Source: Streptomyces achromogenes (GTDB lineage Bacteria; Actinomycetota; Actinomycetes; Streptomycetales; Streptomycetaceae). Taken from it: a stretch of DNA of 64,000 bases. The DNA lies in contig NZ_JAUSYH010000001.1 in assembly GCF_030816715.1 (NCBI RefSeq), forward strand, positions 8,308,001-8,372,000, written 5' to 3'. Made by a program: the position numbers and the translations under genes. Position 1 is the stretch's first letter. Each line of letters begins with the position of its first letter. Shown one piece after another: positions 24,947 to 33,991 of this stretch. The notes beneath the pieces were generated by a model. The model was given only the letters and a program-made list of their open reading frames with translations. It did not search any database and was not told the origin of the DNA.

Positions 24947-26301
24947 CCACCGCCGAGCCGGTCACCCGCACCAGCCCGTACCAGCACTACGTCTACGCCT
25001 ACCCGCACAAGACGGCCTACCGGCCGCTTCCCGACCGCCCCCTCCTCGCGGAGCTCTGGGCGAGCGAGCCCAAGGACGCCCTCTCCCTCTATCTGCACAT
25101 CCCGTTCTGCGAGGTCCGCTGCGGGTTCTGCAACCTCTTCACCCGCATCGGCGCCCCCGACGGCCTGACGGGCGCCTATCTGGACGCGCTGGAACGGCAG
25201 GCCACCGCCGTGCGCGACGCACTGGGGGAGGGGGCCCGGTTCGCCACGGCCGCCTTCGGCGGCGGCACCCCCACCTTCCTCACCGCCACCGAGCTGGAGC
25301 GCCTCTGCGACATCGCCGAGCACCGCATGGGCGCCGACCTCCGCGCGGTCCCGCTCTCCGTGGAGGCGTCCCCCGCGACGGCCACGGCCGACCGGCTCGC
25401 CGTCCTCGCCGACCGCGGCGCCACCCGGCTCAGCCTGGGCGTGCAGAGCTTCGTCGACGCCGAGGCCCGGGCCGCCGTACGCCCGCAGCGCCGCGCCGAC
25501 GTGGAGGCGGCGCTCGGGCGCGTGCGCGAGGCCCGCATCCCGGTCCTCAACATCGACCTGATCTACGGCATCGACGGCCAGACCGAGCAGAGCTGGCTGC
25601 ACTCCCTGGACGCGGCCCTCACCTGGCGGCCCGAGGAGCTCTACCTCTACCCCCTCTACGTGCGCCCGCTGACCGGTCTCGGGCGGCGCCACCCCGCCCC
25701 CGGCCCGCGAACCGGCGGCGATCCGGCCTGGGACGAGCGGCGCCTGACCCTCTACCGGGCGGGCCGCGACCACCTCCTCGCGCGCGGCTACACCCAGCAC
25801 TCCATGCGCATGTTCCGCCGCGCCGACGCCCCGCCGCAGGGCGCCGACGACTACGCCTGCCAGACCGACGGCATGATCGGCCTCGGCTGCGGCGCCCGCT
25901 CCTACACGTCGGGGCTGCACTACTCCTTCGACTACGCCGTGGACATGCACCAGATCCGCGGCATCATCGACGACTACGTGGCCGGCGACGCGGCCGGCTT
26001 CGCCCGCGCCCAGGTGGGTTACCCCATGAGCCCGGCCGAAGCGCGTCGCCGGCACCTCCTCCAGTCGCTCCTCCAGGCCGACGGGCTGCGCCCGGACGAC
26101 TACCGGGACCGCTTCGGCAGCGCCCCCGCCGACGACTTCGGCCCCGAGCTCGAGCGGTTCGCCGACCGGGGCTGGCTGAGCGACGCCGACCCGACCGCCC
26201 TGCGGCTCACCCCCGAGGGCCTCGCCCACTCCGACGCCGTCGGCCCCGAGCTCTTCTCCCCGGCCGTGCGGACCGCCATGGCCGCCTACGAGCGGAAGTG
26301 A
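24943..26301 (+). CDS. STM4012 family radical SAM protein
   Basis: A 452-aa radical SAM enzyme. The [4Fe-4S] motif is CEVRCGFC (about residues 55-62), preceded by LYLHIPF as in HemW/HemN-like proteins, and the GGGTPTF glycine motif follows. The C-terminal part resembles the HemN-type extension. HemW relatives bind or insert heme and others catalyse radical chemistry; the STM4012 substrate is unknown. It overlaps STM4013 by four bases (ATGA), and STM4011 follows after 10 bp. Confidence 0.87.
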   Translation: MTTAEPVTRTSPYQHYVYAYPHKTAYRPLPDRPLLAELWASEPKDALSLYLHIPFCEVRCGFCNLFTRIGAPDGLTGAYLDALERQATAVRDALGEGARFATAAFGGGTPTFLTATELERLCDIAEHRMGADLRAVPLSVEASPATATADRLAVLADRGATRLSLGVQSFVDAEARAAVRPQRRADVEAALGRVREARIPVLNIDLIYGIDGQTEQSWLHSLDAALTWRPEELYLYPLYVRPLTGLGRRHPAPGPRTGGDPAWDERRLTLYRAGRDHLLARGYTQHSMRMFRRADAPPQGADDYACQTDGMIGLGCGARSYTSGLHYSFDYAVDMHQIRGIIDDYVAGDAAGFARAQVGYPMSPAEARRRHLLQSLLQADGLRPDDYRDRFGSAPADDFGPELERFADRGWLSDADPTALRLTPEGLAHSDAVGPELFSPAVRTAMAAYERK

Positions 26302-26311
26302 CCCGGCCGTC

Positions 26312-27250
26312 ATGGATCTGACCCTGCTCTACCGCGGTCCGCTCGCCTCCTGCGACTACGACTGCCCCTACTGCCCGTTCGCCAAGCGACGGGACTCCAC
26401 CGCCGAGCTGCGGGCCGACCGCGCCGCCCTGGCACGGTTCGCCGCGTGGGCGGCGGACCGGACCGACGACCGGCTCTCCCTCCTGTTCACCCCCTGGGGC
26501 GAGGGCCTGGTCCGCTCCTGGTACCGGCGCGCCCTCGCCGACCTCTCCCGCCTCCCGCACATCCGCCGGGTCGCGATCCAGACGAACCTCAGCTGCCGCA
26601 CCGACTGGCTGGCCGAGGCCGACGCGGACACCCTGGCCCTGTGGTGCACCTACCACCCGGGCCAGACGCCGTACGACCGATTCCTCGCCAAGTGCCGCGA
26701 CCTGGCCGACCGGGGCGTCCGCTTCAGCGTCGGCGTGGTCGGTCTGCCCGGACACCGGGACGCGGCCCGACGGCTGCGCGCCGACCTGCCCCCGCACGTC
26801 TACCTGTGGATCAACGCGGCCGAGGGGCACGTCTACACGGACGCCGAGGCCGACGACTGGACCGCGCTCGACCCGCTCTTCCCCTACAGCCGCCACCCGC
26901 ACACCAGCGCCGGCCTGCCCTGCCGCACGGGCGAGTCGGTGATCTCGGTCGACGGCGAGGGCACCGTGCGGCGCTGCCACTTCGTCCGCGCCGAACTGGG
27001 CAACCTCTACGACGGCTCCTATCGCGCCGCGCTGCGTCCGCGGGCGTGTCCGCTCGCCGTCTGCGACTGCCACATCGGTTACGTCCACCTGGAGACGCTG
27101 CCGCTGTACGACGTCTTCGCCGGCGGCGTCCTGGAACGCATCCCGGCGGCCGCTCCTCCGCGGCACTCGACCCCGTCCCGGCAGCCCGGCCCCGCACAGC
27201 ACTCCGCCCGCGTCACGGGGATCGCGACGCGGGCGGGGACGACGGACTGA
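26312..27250 (+). CDS. STM4011 family radical SAM protein with SPASM-like C-terminus
   Basis: A 312-aa radical SAM protein. The cluster motif is at Cys14, Cys18 and Cys21 (CDYDCPYC). Towards the C-terminus a set of cysteines resembles a SPASM auxiliary-cluster domain: CRTGESVISVDGEGTVRRC, then LGNLYDGSY, then CPLAVCDCHIGY. SPASM radical SAM enzymes often modify peptides or proteins, which makes a peptide or protein substrate plausible, by inference. It is the last gene of the STM401x run. The final 35 residues are low in complexity and overlap a terminator-like hairpin. Confidence 0.85.
   Translation: MDLTLLYRGPLASCDYDCPYCPFAKRRDSTAELRADRAALARFAAWAADRTDDRLSLLFTPWGEGLVRSWYRRALADLSRLPHIRRVAIQTNLSCRTDWLAEADADTLALWCTYHPGQTPYDRFLAKCRDLADRGVRFSVGVVGLPGHRDAARRLRADLPPHVYLWINAAEGHVYTDAEADDWTALDPLFPYSRHPHTSAGLPCRTGESVISVDGEGTVRRCHFVRAELGNLYDGSYRAALRPRACPLAVCDCHIGYVHLETLPLYDVFAGGVLERIPAAAPPRHSTPSRQPGPAQHSARVTGIATRAGTTD
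27204..27236. terminator. Hairpin at the end of the STM401x operon
   Basis: CCGCCCGCGTC (27204-27214) pairs exactly with GACGCGGGCGG (27226-27236) over an 11-base loop. It lies inside the last codons of STM4011 and 37 bp from the convergent GH30 stop, so it can serve both directions. Confidence 0.6.
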
Positions 27251-27272
27251 CGGGTGGGCGGACGCGCAGGCG

Positions 27273-29300
27273 TTACGGCGTCACGTCCGTGACCCTCCAG
27301 CGCTGGTTGGAACCGGAGTTGGCCTGCCAGGTGGTGACGGCCGCGCCCTCGTTGGTCGCCTGGCCGCCGACCTCGAGGAGCCGTCCGGTCGCCACGTTGA
27401 TCAGCGTCCATGTGCTGTCACCCGTGGTCGACATGATCCACTCGGTGGCGGGGTCCCGCTCGCCGGTGTCCGGCTCGACCACCGGCACGTTGTCGCGGAC
27501 GGCGAGACGCTTGCCCTCGGCCGGGTTGGCGAAGACGTACCGCTGGCGTGCGCCCTTGTCGCCGTGCCGTGCGTCGAGCTGCCACTGCTGCGCGGTGCTG
27601 CCGTTGGCCGAGCCGATGACCAGGCTCTTGCCGTTGGCGGCGACGGTCACCGCCTTGCCGCTCTGCACGCCGGTCAGCGTGTAGGAGTGGCCCTTGGTGA
27701 ACAGGCTCGCGTTCTTCGCGACGCCCGAGACGCCCTTCACGGCGAACGAGGTCACGGACTGCGCCGGGACGGTGTAGGTGGCCTTGCCGTCGACGACCTT
27801 GACCGGGGCCTGCTGCTTCAGCTTGCCGTCGGCGCTGGTCACGGTCGGTGTGACGGTCGCGCCCCGCTTGACGGTGCGGAACTTCGACAGGTCGATGGTG
27901 ACCGTGCGGGCCGCGGTGGTGGAGTTCACGTGGACGAGGGAGACGCCCTTGCCGTTCTTCGTCACGGCGGCGGCGCTGGAGGTGTCGTCCACCTTGATGA
28001 GCTTGTCGCCGGGCTTGATGAAGTGGGTGAAGTTGCGGGCCGTGTCGAACTTGGTGTTCGTGTAGATCGGGCACGACTTCAGGGTGTCCGACTTCGTGCA
28101 GCTGAACGGGAGCTGGATCTCGCCCCAGTTGCCGCCCTTGGCGGACTCGCCGCCCGGCTTCATGTTGTCGTAGTCCTCGACCGGCTGCCAGAACACCCAG
28201 GCGCTGGGCTCCAGTTCACGCAGATCGTTCACCATCTGCTGGGCCAGCCCGAGGCCCGGACGCATGTCGGTGAAGCTCTGCCCGTCGCCCCAGTCTCCCT
28301 CGACCTCGCTCATCCACAGCGGCTTGTCGGCGGCCTTGGCGAGGTCGCGGACGGTGGTGCGCTGACCGGTGCCGTAGGTGTGGACGTTCATCTGGTCCAC
28401 GAGGTCCTTGGAGGCCTGCGAGTAGGAGTTCCAGTTCGTCGCGAAGATGGACGGGTTGGTCTCGTCCATCGCCGAAATCTTCGCCTTGGTCTTCGCCTTC
28501 TTCAGCGCGGGCGCCAGCGCGGCGAGCACCTTCTGCTGGAGCGCGGGACCGATGTGGGCGCCCTCCTGGCGGCCGCCGACCGGTTGGCCGTTCGCGTCGA
28601 GCCGGGTGCCCCAGTAGCCGGTGTTGGGCTCGTTGAACGGGTCGACGGTGTCGACCTTGATGCCCTCGGCCTTCTCCAGCCGCTTGGTCGCGCCGGCGAT
28701 GTAGGCGGCGAAGTCGTCGACCGAGTCGGCCTTCAACTGGTCGGTGTTGGCGTTGAACCCGCCCGAGACGTAGCCGCTCTCCGTCATGAACCACGGCGGG
28801 GAGTTGCTGAACGTCTCCCAGTGGGTGATGTCCTTCTTGATGCGGTCGACCCACCAGCGCTGGGTGGCGTCGGCGTTCTTGTTCCAGTCCGCCGGGTCGT
28901 CCGCGCTCCACCAGTCGGTGTCCTCGCGGGTGGTGCCCGCGGGCGCCTTCCACCAGCCCTCGACGGCGCCGCCCGCGCGCAGGTAGTCCTTCACGTCCGG
29001 CGCGTTGCCGCCGCCGATGTTGTAGCGGGCGATGTTCAGCGCGAGGCCGTCGTCGCCGAAGAGCAGCTTGGCGAGCTTCTCGCGGACCGCCGGCGGGTAG
29101 TCGCCGGTGGCGTTCGCGAACCAGACCAGGCTGGTGCCCCAGCCCTCGAACTTCTCCTGCCGGTACGAGGGGTCCGGCGTCACGGTGACGGCGGCCTCGG
29201 CGTGCGCCTGCACGGGGACGCTGAGAAGCGCGGCCCCGGTGGCCAGGGCGGTGAGTGCGGCGGCCCCGAGGGTCCGTCTGCTGCGGTTACGGCGTGCCAT
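27273..29300 (-). CDS. Secreted GH30 glycoside hydrolase with ricin-like C-terminal module
   Basis: A 675-aa exported enzyme. The signal peptide has SRRTLGAAALTALATG, possibly Tat-type. The GH30-type barrel starts with FEGWGTSLVWFAN; the candidate acid/base Glu is in DPFNEPNTGYW (about residue 222) and the nucleophile Glu in WMSEVEGDWG (about 333). The arrangement resembles endo-beta-1,6-galactanases. A beta-sandwich follows, then a C-terminal ricin-B-like carbohydrate-binding module (about 535-675; QQWQLDARHG, NQRWRVTDV). The ATG at 29300 has GGGAG upstream; the start at 29312 does not. It is the extracellular enzyme of the adjoining galactan locus, feeding GH42 and the ABC importer. Confidence 0.85.
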   Translation of the reverse strand: MARRNRSRRTLGAAALTALATGAALLSVPVQAHAEAAVTVTPDPSYRQEKFEGWGTSLVWFANATGDYPPAVREKLAKLLFGDDGLALNIARYNIGGGNAPDVKDYLRAGGAVEGWWKAPAGTTREDTDWWSADDPADWNKNADATQRWWVDRIKKDITHWETFSNSPPWFMTESGYVSGGFNANTDQLKADSVDDFAAYIAGATKRLEKAEGIKVDTVDPFNEPNTGYWGTRLDANGQPVGGRQEGAHIGPALQQKVLAALAPALKKAKTKAKISAMDETNPSIFATNWNSYSQASKDLVDQMNVHTYGTGQRTTVRDLAKAADKPLWMSEVEGDWGDGQSFTDMRPGLGLAQQMVNDLRELEPSAWVFWQPVEDYDNMKPGGESAKGGNWGEIQLPFSCTKSDTLKSCPIYTNTKFDTARNFTHFIKPGDKLIKVDDTSSAAAVTKNGKGVSLVHVNSTTAARTVTIDLSKFRTVKRGATVTPTVTSADGKLKQQAPVKVVDGKATYTVPAQSVTSFAVKGVSGVAKNASLFTKGHSYTLTGVQSGKAVTVAANGKSLVIGSANGSTAQQWQLDARHGDKGARQRYVFANPAEGKRLAVRDNVPVVEPDTGERDPATEWIMSTTGDSTWTLINVATGRLLEVGGQATNEGAAVTTWQANSGSNQRWRVTDVTP

Positions 29301-29424
29301 CTGTGCTCCCAACTGCGGTGCGGTCGCTGTGGTGGGCCCCTGCCGCCGCGCGGGCGGCAGGGGATGGCCCCCGGCCGCGGACGCATGCCGTGCCGGGGAG
29401 TCGTGGGGGATGCGGTGAGACGAC

Positions 29425-29470
29425 GAGGTGCTGTGCGGCCTGTCCTGAGAGGTGCTGTGCGGCGTGTCCT
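29425..29470. repeat. Two 22-bp direct repeats between GH42 and GH30 genes
   Basis: A 22-bp unit starting GAGGTGCTGTGCGGC occurs at 29425-29446 and 29449-29470 with one mismatch and a 2-bp spacer. It abuts the GH42 stop codon. Role unknown. Confidence 0.85.
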
Positions 29471-31516
29471 CTAGCGCGTGGGCTGGCGCAGGACGGCGAC
29501 CTCCCGCGGACCGAGCACCAGGGCGCCGTCCGTGCCGCCGGAGCCGATCAGGACCTCTCCTGCCAGCCCGGCCACCGGCACCGTCGCGTCGGTCCTGTTG
29601 ACGAGGAACAGGAACCGCTCCCCGGCGCCGCGGCGGACGGTCAGCTCGACCTTGCCCCGCACGTCGGCGGGGAGTTCACTGCCGACGCCGGCCGGCTCCA
29701 GCAGCCGCGGCAGCAGCGAGCGGAGGCCGTCGACGCCGAGCCGGGTGGAGACGTAGGAGGCGGAGCCGGCGCCGGTGGGCCGCCGGGTGACGGCGGGGCG
29801 GCCGGCGTGCACTCCGGTGCGGTAGTGCGCCAGTACCTCGGTCTCGTCGCCGGTCACGGCGATCCGGTCCGTCCACAGGGTGCCCCAGGTGGAGTCGTCG
29901 AGCTCTACGCGCTCGCCGGCGAGCAGCGGGCCGAACTCCTCGATGCGGACGCCGAGCAGGTCGCGCAGGGCGCCCGGGTAACCGCCGAGCCACACGTGGT
30001 CGTTCTCGTCGACGATCCCGGAGAAGTACGTGGTGACGAGGTGGCCGCCCTGCTCGACGTACCGAGTGAGTTCCTTGGCGAGCTCGGCGGGGACGACGTG
30101 CAGCACGGGCGCGACGAGCACCTGGTGCCGGGAGAGGTCGGCGCGGGTGGTGACGAGGTCGGCGCGGACGCCGAGGGAGAGCAGCGCCGAGTACCAGTCG
30201 AGCGCCTCCTGCCGGTAGTCCAGCAGGGCGGTGGGGTGGGAGTCCTGCTCGCTCGCCCACCACGACTGCCAGTCGTAGAGGATGCCGACGGAGGCCGCCT
30301 CGCGCTCCGAACCCGCCACCGGGGCCAGGGTCTTGAGCTGGGCGCCGAGGTCGGCGACCGCGCGGAAGAGATCGCTGTCGGGGCCGGCGTGCGGAACCAT
30401 CGCCGAGTGGTACTTCTCGGCGCCCGCCGCGGACTGCCGCCACTGGAAGAAGCACACCGCGTCCGCGCCGTGCGCCACGTGCAGCAGTGAGTCGCGGGCC
30501 AGGTCGCCGGGCCGCTTCGCCACGTTGACGGGCTGCCAGTTGACCGCGCTGGTGGAGTGCTCCATGAGGAACCACGGCCGCCCGCCCGCGATGCCGCTGA
30601 CGAGGTTCGCGGAGAACGACAGCTCGTCGCGGTCCTGCGGGCCGGGGTGCACGTAGTGGTCGTTGGAGACGAAGTCGATCTCGCTCGCCCAGTCCGGGTA
30701 GTTCATGCCCTTGGTGCCGCCCATCACCATGAAGTTGGTGGTGACCGGGATCCCGGGGGTGATCTCCCGCAGGATCTCCCGCTCGGCGACCAGGTGGTCC
30801 TTCAGGGCGTCCGAGGAGAACCGCTTGAAGTCCAGCTGCTGGGTCGGGTTGGGGTGCGAGGCGGCCAGCCGGGGCGGCAGGATCTGCTCCCAGTCGCTGT
30901 AGCGCTGCGACCAGAACGCCGTGCCCCAGGCGTGGTTGAGCGCGTCGAGGCTGCCGTAGCGGGCGCGCAGCCAGACCCGGAAGGCGCGGGCGGCGTCGTC
31001 CGAGTGGTCGTAGACGTTGTGGCAGCCCAGCTCGTTGGAGACGTGCCAGGCGACGAGGGCCGGGTGGTCCTTGTAGCGGCCGGCGATCTCCCGGACCAGC
31101 CGCAGGGCGTGCTCGCGGAAGACCGGCGAGGTGGGCCGCCAGTGCTGGCGCGCCCCCGGCCACAGGGTCTCGCCGTTCGCCGTGACCGGCAGGATCTCGG
31201 GGTGGGCGCTGGTCAGCCACGGAGGCGGGGAGGCGGTGGCGGTGGCCAGGTCGACACCGATCCCGCCGGCGTGCAGCAGGTCCATGACCTCGTCGAGCCA
31301 GCCGAAGTCCCAGGTGTCCGGGCCCGGCTGGATGCGGGCCCAGGAGAAGATCCCCACGGAGACGACGGTGACGCCGGCCTCCTGCATCAGCCGGACGTCC
31401 TCCGCCCACACGTCCCTGGGCCACTGCTCGGGGTTGTAGTCGGCGCCGTAGGCCAGACGCGGAGCGGGGTCACCGTCCGCCCCGCTCAGCATGCGGGACT
31501 GGAGGGTGGAGATCAT
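29471..31516 (-). CDS. GH42 beta-galactosidase
   Basis: A 681-aa intracellular beta-galactosidase of family GH42. The N-terminus YGADYNPEQWP is characteristic. The acid/base Glu is in AWHVSNELGCHN (about residue 163) and the nucleophile Glu in FLMEHSTSAVNWQP (about 318). A trimerisation domain and a C-terminal beta domain follow (DVRGKVELTVRRG). It releases galactose from oligosaccharides imported by the neighbouring ABC system. There is no signal peptide. AAGGA sits 5 bases before the ATG. It is transcribed in the same direction as the transporter genes upstream and GH30 downstream. Confidence 0.93.
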   Translation of the reverse strand: MISTLQSRMLSGADGDPAPRLAYGADYNPEQWPRDVWAEDVRLMQEAGVTVVSVGIFSWARIQPGPDTWDFGWLDEVMDLLHAGGIGVDLATATASPPPWLTSAHPEILPVTANGETLWPGARQHWRPTSPVFREHALRLVREIAGRYKDHPALVAWHVSNELGCHNVYDHSDDAARAFRVWLRARYGSLDALNHAWGTAFWSQRYSDWEQILPPRLAASHPNPTQQLDFKRFSSDALKDHLVAEREILREITPGIPVTTNFMVMGGTKGMNYPDWASEIDFVSNDHYVHPGPQDRDELSFSANLVSGIAGGRPWFLMEHSTSAVNWQPVNVAKRPGDLARDSLLHVAHGADAVCFFQWRQSAAGAEKYHSAMVPHAGPDSDLFRAVADLGAQLKTLAPVAGSEREAASVGILYDWQSWWASEQDSHPTALLDYRQEALDWYSALLSLGVRADLVTTRADLSRHQVLVAPVLHVVPAELAKELTRYVEQGGHLVTTYFSGIVDENDHVWLGGYPGALRDLLGVRIEEFGPLLAGERVELDDSTWGTLWTDRIAVTGDETEVLAHYRTGVHAGRPAVTRRPTGAGSASYVSTRLGVDGLRSLLPRLLEPAGVGSELPADVRGKVELTVRRGAGERFLFLVNRTDATVPVAGLAGEVLIGSGGTDGALVLGPREVAVLRQPTR

Positions 31517-31601
31517 GGCGGTCCTTCCGAAGGTGGTGCACGGGGGCGGCGCGGCCCGGGTGCCGCGCCGCCCGGCGTTTACTGCTGTGCTGGTGCTGTG
31601 C

Positions 31602-31618
31602 CGACCGCTTCGCGGTCG
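31602..31618 (-). terminator. Short hairpin after the sugar-binding protein gene
   Basis: A 7-bp perfect stem with a TTC loop (CGACCGC / GCGGTCG) about 13 bp past the stop. It probably attenuates rather than ends transcription, since GH42 follows on the same strand. Confidence 0.4.
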
Positions 31619-31630
31619 ACTGGTTCTCGA

Positions 31631-32968
31631 CTACTTCTGGATGGTGAAGCCCTGCTCCTCGCCGTACTTGACCGAGGCGTCCTGCCAGGCCTTCAGGCCG
31701 TCCGCCAGCTTGGTGCCGGAGACGTAGGCCTTGCCGACCGTGTCGTTGAAGATCGAGTTGGCGTACGGCTGGAACGGGAGGTACGACCAGTCGCTCGCCA
31801 CGTTCGCGGCGGAGTCGGCGAAGATCTTGTTCGCCTCCTGGCCGTCGAAGTAGTCGAACTTCTTGCTCTGGAACGCGGGCGACTCGAGCTCCGCCTTGGT
31901 TGCGGGGAAGGCGCCCTCGCTGATGCGGGTGGCGACACCGGCGCCGGAGTTGGCGTACTCGGTGAAGGCGTAGGCGAGTTCCTTGTTCTTGGCCAGCGTC
32001 GGGACGGCCAGCGAGCTGCCGCCGTTCTCCGCGCTCGCCTTGTCGCCCTTGGTCCAGGCCGGCATCGGCGCCGCGCGCCACTGGCCCTTGGCGTTCGGGA
32101 CGCCGGTGGCGAAGTTGGCGGGCATCCAGGCGCCGGTGGCCAGGGTGGCGATGGTGCCGTCGCCCAGGCCCTTGTACCAGTCGTCGGTCCAGCCGTTGAC
32201 CGGGGCGAGCAGCTTCTCGCTGATCAGCTGCTGCCAGACGGTCTCGTACTTCTTGGCGCCGGCGTCGTCGAAGTTGACGCCGAGCTTGGTGCCGTCGACC
32301 TTGTAGGGGCGCGAACCGGCCTGCCACAGCAGGGAGGTGGTGAGGCCCGCGTCACCGAGGTCGCTGGTGATGTACGCCTTCGGGTCGGCCTTGTGGAGCT
32401 TGCGGGCCGCGTCCAGGTACTCGTCCCAGGTGGTGGGGACGGCGATCTTGTACTTGTCGAAGACCGTCTTGTTGTAGAACAGCGCCATCGGACCCGAGTC
32501 CATCGGCAGGCCGTAGACCTTGTCGCCGTCGCTGACCGCGTTCCACGGGCCCGGGGTGTACTTCGACGCGAGCTTGTCGGCGCCGTAGGGGGCCAGGTCG
32601 GTCAGGCCCTTGGTCAGGGAGTACTGGCCGAGCGCGAAGTACTCGACCTGGGCGACGTCCGGGACGCCCTTGCCGGCCGAGATCGCGTTGGACAGCGCGG
32701 TGTAGTGCTTGTCGCCGGAGCGCTCGCTGACCAGGTTGACCTTGACCTTCGGGTACTTCTTCTGGAAGTCGGCGGCCACGGTCTTCAGGGTGGGCTCCCA
32801 CGCCCAGACCGTGATGTCGCCGCCCTTGTCCAGGGCTGCCTGGATGTCGCCGGCGGAGACGGCCTTGGTGTCGGAGTCGTCGTCCGAGCCGCCGCAGGCG
32901 GTGACGCCCAGGGCCAGGGTGGAGACGAGGGCGATGCCGCGCAGGATGCGGCTCGTTGTTCTGCGCAT
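31631..32968 (-). CDS. Sugar ABC transporter substrate-binding lipoprotein
   Basis: A 445-aa extracellular solute-binding protein (family 1). The lipoprotein signal is at residues 1-25, with the lipobox VTAC in LALGVTACGGSDDD. The body shows VKVNLVSERSGDKHYTALSNAI and WAWEPTLKT, typical of oligosaccharide binders. The start is the ATG at 32968 with GGAAG upstream; the frame extends further but lacks a signal before it. It captures oligosaccharides, by context galactan-derived, for the two permeases encoded upstream. No ATPase gene is present; Streptomyces importers of this type usually share the distant MsiK ATPase. Confidence 0.92.
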   Translation of the reverse strand: MRRTTSRILRGIALVSTLALGVTACGGSDDDSDTKAVSAGDIQAALDKGGDITVWAWEPTLKTVAADFQKKYPKVKVNLVSERSGDKHYTALSNAISAGKGVPDVAQVEYFALGQYSLTKGLTDLAPYGADKLASKYTPGPWNAVSDGDKVYGLPMDSGPMALFYNKTVFDKYKIAVPTTWDEYLDAARKLHKADPKAYITSDLGDAGLTTSLLWQAGSRPYKVDGTKLGVNFDDAGAKKYETVWQQLISEKLLAPVNGWTDDWYKGLGDGTIATLATGAWMPANFATGVPNAKGQWRAAPMPAWTKGDKASAENGGSSLAVPTLAKNKELAYAFTEYANSGAGVATRISEGAFPATKAELESPAFQSKKFDYFDGQEANKIFADSAANVASDWSYLPFQPYANSIFNDTVGKAYVSGTKLADGLKAWQDASVKYGEEQGFTIQK

Positions 32969-33063
32969 GGGGCTTCCACTTCTTCGTGGGTGGGACAGGT
33001 GAGGGTGGGGGTGTCGCTGGTGCTGGTAAGGCTTAAATGTGGGGCTTGTGGGGGCCGTCCACG

Positions 33064-33987
33064 TCACTCCTTGACGCTTCCGGCGGCGAGGCCGGACTGC
33101 CAGTGCTTCTGGAGGAACAGGAAGGCGGCGATCAGCGGAAGGATCGTCAGCAGGGACCCCGTGATCACCAGGTTGAAGATCACGTCACCGCCGATGGTCT
33201 GTGCCTGGGAGCTCCAGGCGCTCAGACCCAGCGTCAGCGGGTACCAGTCCGGGTCCTTCAGCATGATCAGCGGGAGGAAGTAGTTGTTCCAGGTGGCGAC
33301 CGTGGTGAACAGCAGCACGGTCACGATCCCGGGGGCCAGCAGCGGCAGCGCGACCTGGAAGAAGGTCCGCACCTCGCTCGCCCCGTCCATCCGGGCCGCC
33401 TCCAGCAGCTCGGTCGGGATCGCCTCGGCGGCGAACACCCACATCAGGTAGAGGCCGAACGGCGACACCAGCGAGGGGATGATGACCGCCGAAGGGGTGT
33501 CGGTCAGCCCCATCTTGCTGAACATCAGGAAGGTGGGCACCGCCAGCGCCGTACCCGGCACGGCCACCGCGCCGATCACCACGGCGAACACGGCGCGCCT
33601 GCCGGGGAACTGGAACTTCGCCAGCGCGTACCCGCCGAGCACGGCCAGCAGCGTCGCGCCGCCCGCGCCGAGCCCCACGTACAGCAGGGTGTTCAGCAGC
33701 CAGCGGCCGAAGATGCCGTCGTGGTAGGTGAAGGTGTCCCGGACGTTGTCCCACAGCGCGAAGTCGTGGGCGAACCACAGGCCGTTGGAGTCGGCCAGGC
33801 CGGCCTGGGTCTTCGTCGAGTTGATGATCAGCCAGATCAGCGGCACCACGGTGTAGAGGACCATCAGGGCCATCAGCACCGTCAGCAGCACGTTGCGCTT
33901 CGGCTTGCCGGGGGTGTGCTTCTTACGGGGGGTGCGCAGTCCGGGCGCGGCGCTCTTCGCGGGGGAGGCGGTGACAGAGGTGCTCAT
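33064..33987 (-). CDS. Sugar ABC transporter permease, MalG type
   Basis: A 307-aa inner-membrane permease with six predicted membrane helices and the MalG-type EAA loop EAARMDGASEVRTFFQVALPLL, which docks the ATPase. The N-terminus is long, basic and cytoplasmic (TPRKKHTPGKPKR). It starts 4 bp after the MalF-type gene, so the pair is co-translated. It forms the second half of the channel. Confidence 0.92.
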   Translation of the reverse strand: MSTSVTASPAKSAAPGLRTPRKKHTPGKPKRNVLLTVLMALMVLYTVVPLIWLIINSTKTQAGLADSNGLWFAHDFALWDNVRDTFTYHDGIFGRWLLNTLLYVGLGAGGATLLAVLGGYALAKFQFPGRRAVFAVVIGAVAVPGTALAVPTFLMFSKMGLTDTPSAVIIPSLVSPFGLYLMWVFAAEAIPTELLEAARMDGASEVRTFFQVALPLLAPGIVTVLLFTTVATWNNYFLPLIMLKDPDWYPLTLGLSAWSSQAQTIGGDVIFNLVITGSLLTILPLIAAFLFLQKHWQSGLAAGSVKE

Positions 33988-33991
33988 CGGG

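Noticed and set aside
27564..29474. A 636-aa plus-strand frame opposite the GH30 gene
   Set aside because: It is antisense to a well-supported enzyme with intact catalytic motifs and has biased shadow composition.
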